DNA of 33,527 bases, taken from the NCBI RefSeq assembly GCF_002920575.1, contig NZ_PQSQ01000087.1:1-33527 (forward strand). Reading direction: 5' to 3'. A program made the position numbers and the translations under genes. The stretch is from Streptomyces sp. Ru73. GTDB taxonomy: Bacteria > Actinomycetota > Actinomycetes > Streptomycetales > Streptomycetaceae. How positions within the stretch are numbered: the first letter of the stretch is position 1; each line of letters starts with the position of its first letter. The notes under the pieces are model-generated. The model had not been told where the DNA came from and did not search any database. It saw only the letters and a program-made list of their open reading frames with translations. Below are positions 7,820 to 15,961 of this stretch, in pieces.

Positions 7820-9529
7820 ATGACTGACGAAGGTACGTCGCGCGAGGTCAGGCCCGACTATCCGGCCATGCTGGCCCGGACCCGGCAGGGCCTGCGAGCC
7901 GCTGCCGGAGTGGCGCCGATCCTGCTCCCCGCTCTCACCAGGTTCGGCGGCACGAACTTCGAGAACCACAACCTGGACGACATGCTCGACATGATCGAGT
8001 CCGCCAGGCCGAGCGACCTCGAACACACCGGGGACGCTCTCATCGACGCCGCCGACGCGATCAAGGAAGTCGGCGAGGAGCTGAAGAAGTACGCCGAACA
8101 CGCCGAGTGGGACGGCGAGTCCGGCGAGGCCATGCGCAAGTGGACCGACAACCTGAGCAAGAACACGCTGAAGCTCGCCACGTACAGCAAGACCGCAGGC
8201 CATCAGCTCAAGAACGCCGGCGAGGGCCTGGCGACCGTCAAGAAGTCCATGCCGAAGCGGGACGCGGACGGCGGCCTCGCCGAAGCGGTCAAGGACATCC
8301 CGACCCCGGCCCGCGTCGACACCAACCCCGCCTACGCCAAGGCGAAAAAGCGCGAGGGCGACCGCCAGGAAGCCATCACCCAGATGAACAAGCTCAGCTC
8401 CTACTACATCGTGTCCCACGACACGATGGCTACGCAGGAGGAGCCGGTGTTCGCGCCTATGCCGGATGTGGGGATGCCGGCTCCGTCGTACGACTTGCCG
8501 ATCGGCGAGGGCGGCGGCAAGCCGATCGGCGCGGGCGGGCACGCTGTGCAGCCTGTCATGGGTGGCCATGGACCGGAGGCGGGAGGGGGCGATGCGTCGC
8601 AGTACACCCCTCACCACCGGGTCATCGCTCCGGAGCAGGAAATCGGTACAAACATTGACAGCGTGACCATGCCGCATCCGCCTGCGGACACCCACGCGCC
8701 GGTGCCGACCTCGCCTCCGAACTCCCCCGGCCCTATCGCGAACCAAGGCAACCCCCTTCCTCCCGGCCCCATCAACACAGGTCCGCTTCCCAGAGGCGCG
8801 GGGAAGCTGCCGGGGCTTTCCGGGCCCCCGCGGAGCGGTCCGCTGCCGGGTGGCGGCACGGCGCGTCCCAACCCCATGGCCCCGGGCGCCATGCGCCCGA
8901 ACTCGCCCGGGCAGCCCGGCGCGACGGGCCGGCCCGGGCCGATGGGGCAGCCGGGAACGGCCGGCCGGCCGAGCGGGGTGAGCCCTCGGGCCATCGGCCG
9001 CCCGGGCGGTACGGGCCTCGGCCCCGGAGCCAACGGAGCACGCCCGGGTTCGGGTGCGATGCCACGCGGCGGCCGTAACGGCATCGTCGGGGGCACGCCC
9101 AGCACCCCCGGCCGCGCGTCCACCTCGTCCCCGGGCGCCCGAGCGGTCACGCCGGGGGGTGAGCACGGTACGACCACGGGCCGTGGCGTCATCGGAGCGG
9201 GCGCGAAAACTCCGGCGGAGTCGTCCGCGGAGAGGGCGGCATCGGCCCGCAGGCTCGCCACCAACCAGGGTGGCGTCGTCGGAACCCCGCGCTCGGAGGC
9301 CGGGTCCGCGGGCCGCGGCCAGCGCGGTTTCACCCAGGGCGGCACAGGGTTGGTGCACAACACCGGAGGAGAGGAGCACCCTGCGGGCGCGCCTCGTGGA
9401 GGTGCCGGTACGTCGCAGCCTCGAAACGAGTCGCAGAAGGAAAACCGCCGGCCGGGACAGCCGACCGAAGACGAAGAGACGTGGAATTCAGGGCGGCGGC
9501 GCAATACTGCCCCGCCGGTCATCGAGTGA
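7820..9529 (+). CDS. Large candidate ESX substrate: WXG100-like head with Pro/Gly-rich tail (569 aa)
   Basis: The product is 569 residues. GGGAGGGGG at 7804-7812 precedes the ATG. Residues about 55-145 are two long helices separated by a W97-D-G99 turn (AEWDGESGEAM), the WXG100 pattern. Helical sequence continues to about residue 205. From there on the chain is Pro/Gly/Ser/Arg-rich and probably disordered (repeats such as GRPG and PGATGRP). It ends in an acidic-Trp-basic peptide, EDEETW-NSGRRR-NTA-PPVIE, which I recall from other Streptomyces ESX-linked proteins. There is no Sec signal, and the gene sits between two mycosin genes. An EspB- or PPE-like secreted or surface protein is the best reading. 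The tail could be a mycosin target, but that is inference. Confidence 0.8.
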   Translation: MTDEGTSREVRPDYPAMLARTRQGLRAAAGVAPILLPALTRFGGTNFENHNLDDMLDMIESARPSDLEHTGDALIDAADAIKEVGEELKKYAEHAEWDGESGEAMRKWTDNLSKNTLKLATYSKTAGHQLKNAGEGLATVKKSMPKRDADGGLAEAVKDIPTPARVDTNPAYAKAKKREGDRQEAITQMNKLSSYYIVSHDTMATQEEPVFAPMPDVGMPAPSYDLPIGEGGGKPIGAGGHAVQPVMGGHGPEAGGGDASQYTPHHRVIAPEQEIGTNIDSVTMPHPPADTHAPVPTSPPNSPGPIANQGNPLPPGPINTGPLPRGAGKLPGLSGPPRSGPLPGGGTARPNPMAPGAMRPNSPGQPGATGRPGPMGQPGTAGRPSGVSPRAIGRPGGTGLGPGANGARPGSGAMPRGGRNGIVGGTPSTPGRASTSSPGARAVTPGGEHGTTTGRGVIGAGAKTPAESSAERAASARRLATNQGGVVGTPRSEAGSAGRGQRGFTQGGTGLVHNTGGEEHPAGAPRGGAGTSQPRNESQKENRRPGQPTEDEETWNSGRRRNTAPPVIE

Positions 9530-9546
9530 CTCAGGTGAGGCGAGGA

Positions 9547-10806
9547 ATGACGGCTGGAGAGAACCGGACGGCGATGCCGAGGAACACGCGGAGGCTGCGT
9601 CGCCGCACGCTCCCCGTGCTGGCGGCAACAGGCGCCTGGGCGGTGTGCCTCATGGGCGCTGCGCCTGCCGCCGTCGCGGAGGACGTCCAGTCGAAGCAGT
9701 GGTACCTGGACTCCATGCAGGCCGAACAGATGTGGAAGGTCAGCAGGGGGGAAGGGATAAAGGTCGCAGTCGTCGACAGCGGTGTGAACCCGTCGACCCC
9801 TTCCCTGGAAGGCCAAGTGCTGCCCGGCAAGGACCTGTCCGGTGCGTCGGGCGATGCATATGACGACTATCTCGGACACGGCACCACCATGGCGGAGCTG
9901 ATTGCCGGCACGGGCAAGGGCGGCGGTCTGCGGGGCCTGGCGCCGGGCGCGAAAATCGTGCCGATTCGGAACAACCTCAAGGGCGTCCAGGGCGGGCCGA
10001 AGGAAAGGCAGTCGGCTCAGGCCATTCGTGCCGCTGCGAACACGGACGCGCGAATTATCAACCTGTCATTCGGTAGCGAATACAGCGATCCGCAGTTGAA
10101 GGAGGCGGTGAAGTACGCCGCCGAAAAGGGGAAGCTGCTCATCGCTGGTACGGGTAACGATGGCGAGGGCAAGAACCGGCCCTTCTACCCGGCTGCCTAC
10201 CCGGAAGTCATCGGCGTGGGCTCGATCGACGCGCAGGGTGAGGTGTCCAAGTACTCCGGCAGCGGCAACCACGTCACGGTGGTCTCGCCAGGCTCCGACA
10301 TCCCCAAGTGGTGCGACAAAACCCTCAAGACCTACTGCGACGGCGACGGCGGCACCAGTGCCGCCACCGCCATCGCCTCCGCCTCCGCGGCGCTCATTTG
10401 GTCCAAGCACCGTGACTGGAACGCGAATCAGGTCGGCCGCGTGCTGGTCGGGACCACCGACGGGGTCATGGAGAAGCGGAGCCCCAGCAAGTACGTCGGT
10501 TACGGAGCCGTCCGGCCCCGGCTCAACGTTCTGGAGGGCAAGGGCACACCGGGCAATCCCGACCGGCCCGCCTTCCTGGACAACGGCGATTTCGACACGT
10601 CGAAGGCCGCGTTCGAAGAATCCGCCGGCACGCCCGCAAAGGGCGACGGAGCCGACTCCGGGAAGACCGACGCCGGTTCGCAGGCCGATCCGGCGAAGGC
10701 GTCCTCCGGCGACAACACCACACTCTGGACGAGCCTCGGTATCGCTGCCGCGGTGATCGTCCTCGGGGGCGGTGCGTTCGCTTTCCTGCGGGCGCGCCGG
10801 GGATGA
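9547..10806 (+). CDS. Mycosin (type VII secretion subtilisin-like serine protease), second copy
   Basis: The product is 419 residues from the ATG at 9547, preceded by AGGTGAGG at 9533-9540. An ATG at 9574 with GGAGAG 12 nt upstream is the alternative start. A basic N-terminus and signal peptide end near PAAVA (residue 44). The subtilase triad is intact: D77 in AVVDSGVN, H111 in GHGTTMAEL and S271 in GGTSAATAIAS, with N204 in GTGNDG. A Ser/Asp/Gly/Lys-rich linker (about 360-390) leads to a C-terminal helix (about 394-413) and RARRG. C256 and C264 sit just before the active-site serine, unlike the Cys39/Cys281 layout of the first mycosin, so this is a divergent paralogue. It follows the 569-residue gene by 17 bp and precedes esxB by 56 bp. 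Confidence 0.9.
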   Translation: MTAGENRTAMPRNTRRLRRRTLPVLAATGAWAVCLMGAAPAAVAEDVQSKQWYLDSMQAEQMWKVSRGEGIKVAVVDSGVNPSTPSLEGQVLPGKDLSGASGDAYDDYLGHGTTMAELIAGTGKGGGLRGLAPGAKIVPIRNNLKGVQGGPKERQSAQAIRAAANTDARIINLSFGSEYSDPQLKEAVKYAAEKGKLLIAGTGNDGEGKNRPFYPAAYPEVIGVGSIDAQGEVSKYSGSGNHVTVVSPGSDIPKWCDKTLKTYCDGDGGTSAATAIASASAALIWSKHRDWNANQVGRVLVGTTDGVMEKRSPSKYVGYGAVRPRLNVLEGKGTPGNPDRPAFLDNGDFDTSKAAFEESAGTPAKGDGADSGKTDAGSQADPAKASSGDNTTLWTSLGIAAAVIVLGGGAFAFLRARRG

Positions 10807-10862
10807 CACCTCATCCGACTGTCCCTGAAGGTTCAGCACATAAAAAGTAGAGGGAGGATGAC

Positions 10863-11225
10863 ATGGCAGGCGGCACGAAGCTTACCGACGCTCAACTGGC
10901 CAAGCTCGAGAAGGACCTGGTCCAGCGGTTCGAGAACATCAAGACGCATGTGCGGAAGCTGAACACGGCGATCGACAGCGTCGAGGGCCGTTGGAAGGGT
11001 ATCGGCGCGGGCGGCTTCAACACCACGCAGACCGACCTCAACAACAGGCTCAATTCCATGGGCAAGCAGCTGGCCGGTTTCGTGGAAGCCATTCAGGCGA
11101 CCCGGAAGCTCTCCGGCAACACCGACCACGCGGTCGAGCAGGCCATCAAGAAGCAGGCCAACGTGGTCGACGGCGGAGGGGTCGGCCCGGGGGGCCAGAT
11201 TCCCTCGAAGCTGAGCATGTTCTGA
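10863..11225 (+). CDS. esxB: WXG100 protein EsxB
   Basis: The product is 120 residues. GGGAGG at 10852-10857 lies 5 nt before the ATG. Two amphipathic helices (about 8-40 and 53-95) flank a W44-K-G46 turn, the WXG100 signature. The C-terminal part is flexible and Gly-rich (VDGGGVGPGGQIP) and ends KLSMF. I find no YxxxD/E motif in it. WXG100 proteins are exported as dimers by EccC. The next gene encodes the obvious partner. The names follow the esxBA order I recall for S. coelicolor, where the pair is ESX-secreted and affects sporulation. A small CTGAA-GG-TTCAG dyad lies just upstream (10825-10836). Confidence 0.92.
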   Translation: MAGGTKLTDAQLAKLEKDLVQRFENIKTHVRKLNTAIDSVEGRWKGIGAGGFNTTQTDLNNRLNSMGKQLAGFVEAIQATRKLSGNTDHAVEQAIKKQANVVDGGGVGPGGQIPSKLSMF

Positions 11226-11287
11226 GCCCAGTCGACCGATGACCATCAGCGATCGCTTTTCGGTCGCAGCAGAAAGCGAGGGACCCC

Positions 11288-11587
11288 ATGGCTCACAATG
11301 ACGGCGAAATGCTCGTCGACTACGCGACTCTTGAATCCACCGCGAAGCAGATCGAGGACCAGTCGAAGCTGCTTCACGAGGACCTTGAGTGGATCATGCA
11401 TGCGCTCAAGGGCGTCAGCGAGATGTGGGAAGGTGAGGCCAAGACCGCCTACCACACCGCCCAGACGAAGTGGAACCAGGACACCGCGGCGATCAAGGAA
11501 GCCCTTGACGCCGTTTCCACGTCGATCCGGCACGGCCGGGACGACTACCACCTGAGCGACAAGAAGGGCGCGTCGTTCTTCGACTAG
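11288..11587 (+). CDS. esxA: WXG100 protein EsxA
   Basis: The product is 99 residues, the standard WXG100 length. AGGGA at 11279-11283 precedes the ATG. Helices at about 12-43 and 53-82 flank W47-E-G49 (EMWEGEAKTAY). A tyrosine motif YHLSD at residues 87-91 fits the YxxxD/E C-terminal export signal known from mycobacterial EsxB and EspB partners. In this dimer the recognised tail would therefore be on EsxA. The gene lies 62 bp after esxB and directly before a strong terminator, so the two are most likely coexpressed and form a heterodimer delivered to the third ATPase domain of EccC. Confidence 0.93.
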   Translation: MAHNDGEMLVDYATLESTAKQIEDQSKLLHEDLEWIMHALKGVSEMWEGEAKTAYHTAQTKWNQDTAAIKEALDAVSTSIRHGRDDYHLSDKKGASFFD

Positions 11588-11652
11588 TCACTCAGGGGCC
11601 TACGTGGGCACGCGCGGGAGGTGCCTACCGTGAACGTCCGAGTGATCAGTAA

Positions 11653-11704
11653 GGCGAAGGCCGTCACCACAGAGCATCTGCGGTGACGGCCTTCGTCGTT
11701 TTGG
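11653..11704 (+). terminator. Rho-independent-type terminator after esxA
   Basis: GAAGGCCGTCACC (11656-11668) pairs perfectly with GGTGACGGCCTTC (11682-11694) around a 13-nt loop. The stem extends by C11655-G11695 and is followed by TCGTTTT. It separates esxBA from the converging minus-strand genes and could serve both directions. Confidence 0.85.
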
Positions 11705-11741
11705 GGTGGCAGCTATGCCTTCGCCGACTGCCGGCAGGATG

Positions 11742-12341
11742 TCAGTTCTCGCAACTGCCCTTGCGGACCGTGACGTCATAGGTCGTGTCACGCATCATCA
11801 GCTTCCCCGAGTCGTCCGAGCCGCCAGGAACATAGCCGTTCTCCACTACCTTGAGGCAGTACGGGTACTGGCCGTGCGTATTGGTGACGGTGAAGCGTTC
11901 GCCGCCGTCCTCCGTCCGTCCCGCGGACTCGGCATCGAGGCCCCAGGGTGCCGGGCCGACTGCCGGCGCTTGGGCCTTCATCGCTTCGTCCAGCGCCGCG
12001 TCGACCTGGATCCGGTAATCGGGCTCGACCGGCCCGGTCGTGGCCAGCACCGACTCCTTCTCCAGTATGTCCACCGCCTTCATCACGGCAGTGCGGACCT
12101 CACCGCTGTCGGTGGTGGAGGCTTCCTTCTCGTACCAGATGAAGCCCCCGACGCCGAAGAGGAACAGTGCCGCCACGACGGCGTGCACCTGCCGGAAGGC
12201 GTAGGCGGCATCGGACGGCTCGGCGGCTTTCGGGTTCCGGTACTTCCAGGCCTCGAAATTCCAGAAGAGGCGACGGGGATCGATGCACGCCAGCAAGAGG
12301 AAGACCGCACCCATTGCCCAGAGTACGATGACGAACTTCAT
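11742..12341 (-). CDS. Two-TM membrane protein of unknown function (199 aa, DUF6199-like)
   Basis: The product is 199 residues from the ATG at 12341, preceded by AGGAGAG at 12359-12353. The longer frame upstream is rejected because its extra residues are Arg/Pro-rich filler and the membrane helix starts right at MKFVIV. TM1 is about residues 3-20. A loop DPRRLFWNFEAWKYRNPKA follows and resembles what I remember of DUF6199 proteins. TM2 is about 53-70. The remaining 130 residues are probably outside the membrane, with two cysteines (YCLK; GSCEN) that could pair. It is the last gene of the minus-strand ESX accessory group, 180 bp beyond its neighbour. Its role in secretion is unknown. Confidence 0.75.
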   Translation of the reverse strand: MKFVIVLWAMGAVFLLLACIDPRRLFWNFEAWKYRNPKAAEPSDAAYAFRQVHAVVAALFLFGVGGFIWYEKEASTTDSGEVRTAVMKAVDILEKESVLATTGPVEPDYRIQVDAALDEAMKAQAPAVGPAPWGLDAESAGRTEDGGERFTVTNTHGQYPYCLKVVENGYVPGGSDDSGKLMMRDTTYDVTVRKGSCEN

Positions 12342-12521
12342 GTCGAGGCCGGCTCTCCTGCTCGGGTGGGGCGGGCGCGATATGTTCGGCCGGCCAGCCA
12401 CTTTGCGGTACCCCAGCCGCGTCCAGCTCTTCGGGTGGGGCTCAAGAACGGATCGGTGACGAGCGGTTGACGCAGCGGCCGTCACGCGGAATCGGTGATA
12501 ATGGTCGCAGATATATGAGTG

Positions 12522-13613
12522 CTATGGCATGTGCGGGGCAACGCAACCGTGTTCCTGGGCAGATTTCTTGGCGAATGCGGTGAGCGCATCGATTTTGAAG
12601 GAACGAGGCGGGTTCTCGGGCTGTGCGTCACTGCCGCCATCGTAGAGCAGGGAGAAGGTGTAGATCGCCCGCTCCGCTGTGCCCGGACACTGGGCGGTTC
12701 CCCAGGTCAGGGCCCCTTCGTTCGTCATTCCCGCTTCGCTGTCCACGGTGCTCATGTCCGTATTTTTGGAAAAACTCTTGGCGTACGGCCCGTAGTAAGC
12801 AGAGATGCGGTAAAGGGGAATCTTTCCATCCCGGCCGGTGAGAACGCAGTCTTCGATGGGTGCATTCTTGCTGCTCTCCGACTCCCGCGCACGGGTTACC
12901 GCCACCTTCTTGGCCGAGGAAGCGAGTGGGCGTAGCGGTTCGCATGTTCCGGACGCCCGCGGAAGCGGTACGGGTGGCTTGTCGGAGGCGGTCGAGACGG
13001 ACTGCGTCGTGTCGGATGAGTCGTGATCGCAGCCGAATGTGGTGGCAGCCTTCTTGGCGATCTCAACCGTCGCGCGTGCGAACGAGGTGCGCAGCCGACC
13101 GGAAGAATCCATCGCCGACCCGTCCGAAGGGCGCGTCAGTTGGGAATCGACAGTCAGCCCGTCGCTTCCTCTGTTGCGGCACGCCAAGGTCACGGAAGAA
13201 TGAGCCAGGCCCTGGCTGGAGGTGAGGACGCCAGGCCATGTCCCGAGAGGAACGAAGCTCGACTCGTGTGTGGATGAGGAGGTGCGTCCCAGAGTCTGGG
13301 TGACCTTGTCGTCGTGGGAACTCCAGCGGACCTGTACGTCCATGGAATTCTGGCCGCCCCGGACGGCGGTACTGCAGGATGCAAGCGTTCCGTCCGGAGA
13401 TTCCTTGGAATCTCTTGCGTAAGCTCGACTACTTCCGAGCGCCGCTCGAAGGCTGTCTTTCTCCAGCACTCCGTCGCACGCCGAAGAGAGCCCCCGGTCG
13501 TCCTGCCAGCTTCCCAGGGTGCCGCTGAAGTAGAGCCCGCCGAAAATGAGGGGGAGGGCGCCCAGCGACACTGCAGCAGCGATCTTCAAGCGTCGGCGTC
13601 GATGTCGTTGCAT
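12522..13613 (-). CDS. Membrane-anchored extracytoplasmic protein with a duplicated four-cysteine domain (363 aa)
   Basis: The product is 363 residues from the ATG at 13613, with AGGA at 13624-13621. A basic start (MQRHRRRRLK) and one helix (about 11-32) without a lipobox cysteine suggest an uncleaved anchor, with the rest outside the cell. The outer part has exactly eight cysteines: C46, C80, C145 and C195, then C224, C256, C309 and C357. Spacings are 34/65/50 and 32/53/48. Each half ends in a similar helix before its last cysteine (IAKKAATTFGC; AFAKKSAQEHGC). This indicates tandem duplication of one disulfide-bonded domain, joined by a Ser/Pro linker near 200-222. I do not recognise the family. 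The gene lies 34 bp after the 742-residue ESX-type gene and ends in TAG. Confidence 0.8.
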   Translation of the reverse strand: MQRHRRRRLKIAAAVSLGALPLIFGGLYFSGTLGSWQDDRGLSSACDGVLEKDSLRAALGSSRAYARDSKESPDGTLASCSTAVRGGQNSMDVQVRWSSHDDKVTQTLGRTSSSTHESSFVPLGTWPGVLTSSQGLAHSSVTLACRNRGSDGLTVDSQLTRPSDGSAMDSSGRLRTSFARATVEIAKKAATTFGCDHDSSDTTQSVSTASDKPPVPLPRASGTCEPLRPLASSAKKVAVTRARESESSKNAPIEDCVLTGRDGKIPLYRISAYYGPYAKSFSKNTDMSTVDSEAGMTNEGALTWGTAQCPGTAERAIYTFSLLYDGGSDAQPENPPRSFKIDALTAFAKKSAQEHGCVAPHMP

Positions 13614-13647
13614 GGGATGGTCCTTTTATCTCGATTCGCGGCGCTCG

Positions 13648-15876
13648 TCAGGACTCCGGACGGTCCAGCCATTTGAAGGCTTCCGAACGGGCAGTATTGT
13701 GAGTGTCCAGGCCCTTGCCGTCGAGATTTCTCACTTCCCAGTCGTCGCTGTCGTACCCTTGCTTCTTGCCCCATTGGTACACGAGGTTGTCGACTTCTTT
13801 CTGCCCGGCTTCGAAGTTGGCCCTGTCCTCCTTGCCGGCTTGAGCACCGGCTTCTGCGATGGTTTCCTTCGTCCAGTCGTACATGCCGAAGTCAAGGATG
13901 CGGTTTGCGGCATCGCCCAATACCGGCACGGCCTTCGGTGAGGACGGAATGAAGTTGAGGGCGGTTCCGCTGGTCGAAGTGACGTGGTGATTCAGATCGC
14001 GTGCCCACTGAATTTTTGCGTCGCGCTTGTCGTACAGGACATCGGAAGTGACGCCGTCATAGAAGCCGAAGGCCGAGGAAGCCGCGTGGATCACGCCGTC
14101 CCTCTGTGATTCCTCCGCCGGATTCTTCGGGACGATGGGAACGCCCGCGAGTGTGTCGGCGGCGTACTGCCGCTCGGCCGCGTACATGTCGCCGTACGCC
14201 GCGGGGTCCTCGGCCACCCCGCGCATGACGTTCACCAGGTCATTCCGGCTCACCGCCATGCCGACCGCGCCGGAGTCCTCGTTCCTGAACACGCCTCCCT
14301 CGTCACCGAACTGCTTGTAGGTGCCGTTGGTGCGCGACAGGATCTCGTGCGTGTCCGGGGTGTAGTCCGTGAGCATGTGGCCCAGCGGGGCACGGAGGTT
14401 GGCGGGCATCTTGGCGCCGCTCTGGTCATCCCCGTTGAGCAGCTTGATGGTGTCGCGCATGACGCGGGCCTCAGCCTCGGTGTGCCCACCGTACGCATGC
14501 TCGGTGCCCGGTACGTTCCCTGTCGCCGCCGACTCCAGTGCCGCCCCGAACCCATGCCGGTTGTAGAGCTCGCTCATGGTGTCGTTGTCCGAGACCATCC
14601 CCGGGCCGTTCATGACGTACTTGGGCCAGTCGCGGTCCTTGAGCAGGTACTTCAGATGGTCGTTGTGCTGGGGGTCGAGGTATGCCGTGGAGGCGGCGGG
14701 GTCCTTGCTCATGATTCCCAGCACCCCGTCGAGCGGGTCGTGCTCGATGCCCTTCTGGACCGGCTTGCCGTTCCAGATGTCCCAGAGGTCGGGCTGTTTC
14801 TTCTCCGTCTCGATGATGTCGTTGGCGAGATGGTGCATGAACTGGTCGTCGTAGCCGCTGCCGTGCTTGAGGAGCGTGACGAAGTCCTGGTAGCCGTAGA
14901 CCGGCTCGGTGTTGCTGGCGAAGTTCTTGGTGCCGACCTCCTTGAGGTCGCCCAGGAACTTCTTGTTGAACCGACCGTCGGCGCTGTCCAGCCACTCCTT
15001 GTAGGCCTTGGAGTCCACGGGCATCTTGGCGACCGATGCGGGCACCTTGGTCGCGGTGGCGATCGAGTCGGCCAGCCCCTTCTCGACGCGATTGCCGTCC
15101 TTGCCCATCTCGCGGAGCGTGTTGCCGAGCTTGATGGTGTTCTCCGCGCCCAGACCGTTGAGGTACGTCCGGGAGAACGCCTTGTCGTCGGAGTTGTCGC
15201 GGAAGAGCCGCTCCAGCTCCGCCATTTCCTGCGGGGGCAGCTTGCCCTCGGAGTTGAGCTTCGTGCTCAGCTCGTCGGCACGCTTGCCCTCCACCTTCTC
15301 GATGTCGCCCTCGGCCTTGGCGTTGAAGCCGTTCTTGATGCCGTCGAGGGGGGCGGAGTCGACGGTGACGGCGTCGAGGGCGAGCTTGACGCCCTGGTCG
15401 GCGTCGTCCATGTCCTTGACGGCCTTGGCGATGCGCTTGGTCCAGTATTCGGGGACTTCGCTCGCGCTGCCGTCGTGGGTGACGGCGCGCTTGGTCTCCG
15501 AGTCCATGTTGTCCCAGTCCCAGCTGCAGACACCCTTGTCCGAAGAGATCAGCATCTTGGCGTGCTTGGCGTCGGCGATCTCGGACTTGAGCTTCTTGCG
15601 CAGTTCCACGAACTGGTGGTGCGCGTCGCGGAGGATGTCCGCGATGGCCTTGGCCTCCTTCTGGGCCCCGGTGTACTGACCCGAGGTCGTGCCGGTGGCC
15701 AGGAGGCCGGCCTGGGCGTGCTGGCCGGACGCGGAGCCGTCCTCGAAGATGCCTTTGACCTTCTGGTCGTAGATCTTGGCGGCGTCCTTGAACATCTCCG
15801 CCGTCTTGTCCCACTTCTCGGCGGCGTCCGTGAGCGTGCTGAGATCGGTGTGCAGCGCGTCGTGGTAGCTGAGCAT
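13648..15876 (-). CDS. Large ESX-associated protein with WXG100-like N-terminus (742 aa, DUF6571-like)
   Basis: The product is 742 residues from the ATG at 15876, with GGGGGA at 15885-15880. The in-frame sequence further upstream is Arg-rich filler. Residues about 8-110 form two long helices with a Gly turn (FEDGSASGQHAQAG). This is a WXG100-like hairpin in which the usual Trp is missing. A segment near 224-250 (FRDNSDDKAFSRTYLNGLG) and the overall build recall the DUF6571 family of Streptomyces ESX-linked proteins; that is recollection, not a search result. No Sec signal, TM helix or recognisable toxin active site is seen. A YDKRD near the C-terminal third fits YxxxD. It follows a 174-residue gene, the second small+large pair in this locus. 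Secreted cargo is the likely role. Confidence 0.8.
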   Translation of the reverse strand: MLSYHDALHTDLSTLTDAAEKWDKTAEMFKDAAKIYDQKVKGIFEDGSASGQHAQAGLLATGTTSGQYTGAQKEAKAIADILRDAHHQFVELRKKLKSEIADAKHAKMLISSDKGVCSWDWDNMDSETKRAVTHDGSASEVPEYWTKRIAKAVKDMDDADQGVKLALDAVTVDSAPLDGIKNGFNAKAEGDIEKVEGKRADELSTKLNSEGKLPPQEMAELERLFRDNSDDKAFSRTYLNGLGAENTIKLGNTLREMGKDGNRVEKGLADSIATATKVPASVAKMPVDSKAYKEWLDSADGRFNKKFLGDLKEVGTKNFASNTEPVYGYQDFVTLLKHGSGYDDQFMHHLANDIIETEKKQPDLWDIWNGKPVQKGIEHDPLDGVLGIMSKDPAASTAYLDPQHNDHLKYLLKDRDWPKYVMNGPGMVSDNDTMSELYNRHGFGAALESAATGNVPGTEHAYGGHTEAEARVMRDTIKLLNGDDQSGAKMPANLRAPLGHMLTDYTPDTHEILSRTNGTYKQFGDEGGVFRNEDSGAVGMAVSRNDLVNVMRGVAEDPAAYGDMYAAERQYAADTLAGVPIVPKNPAEESQRDGVIHAASSAFGFYDGVTSDVLYDKRDAKIQWARDLNHHVTSTSGTALNFIPSSPKAVPVLGDAANRILDFGMYDWTKETIAEAGAQAGKEDRANFEAGQKEVDNLVYQWGKKQGYDSDDWEVRNLDGKGLDTHNTARSEAFKWLDRPES

Positions 15877-15961
15877 GAGTCCCCCGTGCGGCCTCAGGTG
15901 GTGGCTGGTGCGTCGAAGCGGCGATCGGCGCCGCGGTGTCCGTCGTCGGTGGGCGCAGCTC

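Noticed and set aside
12467..12502. TTGACG and GATAAT resembling a plus-strand promoter
   Set aside because: The spacing is 24 bp, far from 16-18, and no plus-strand gene follows.
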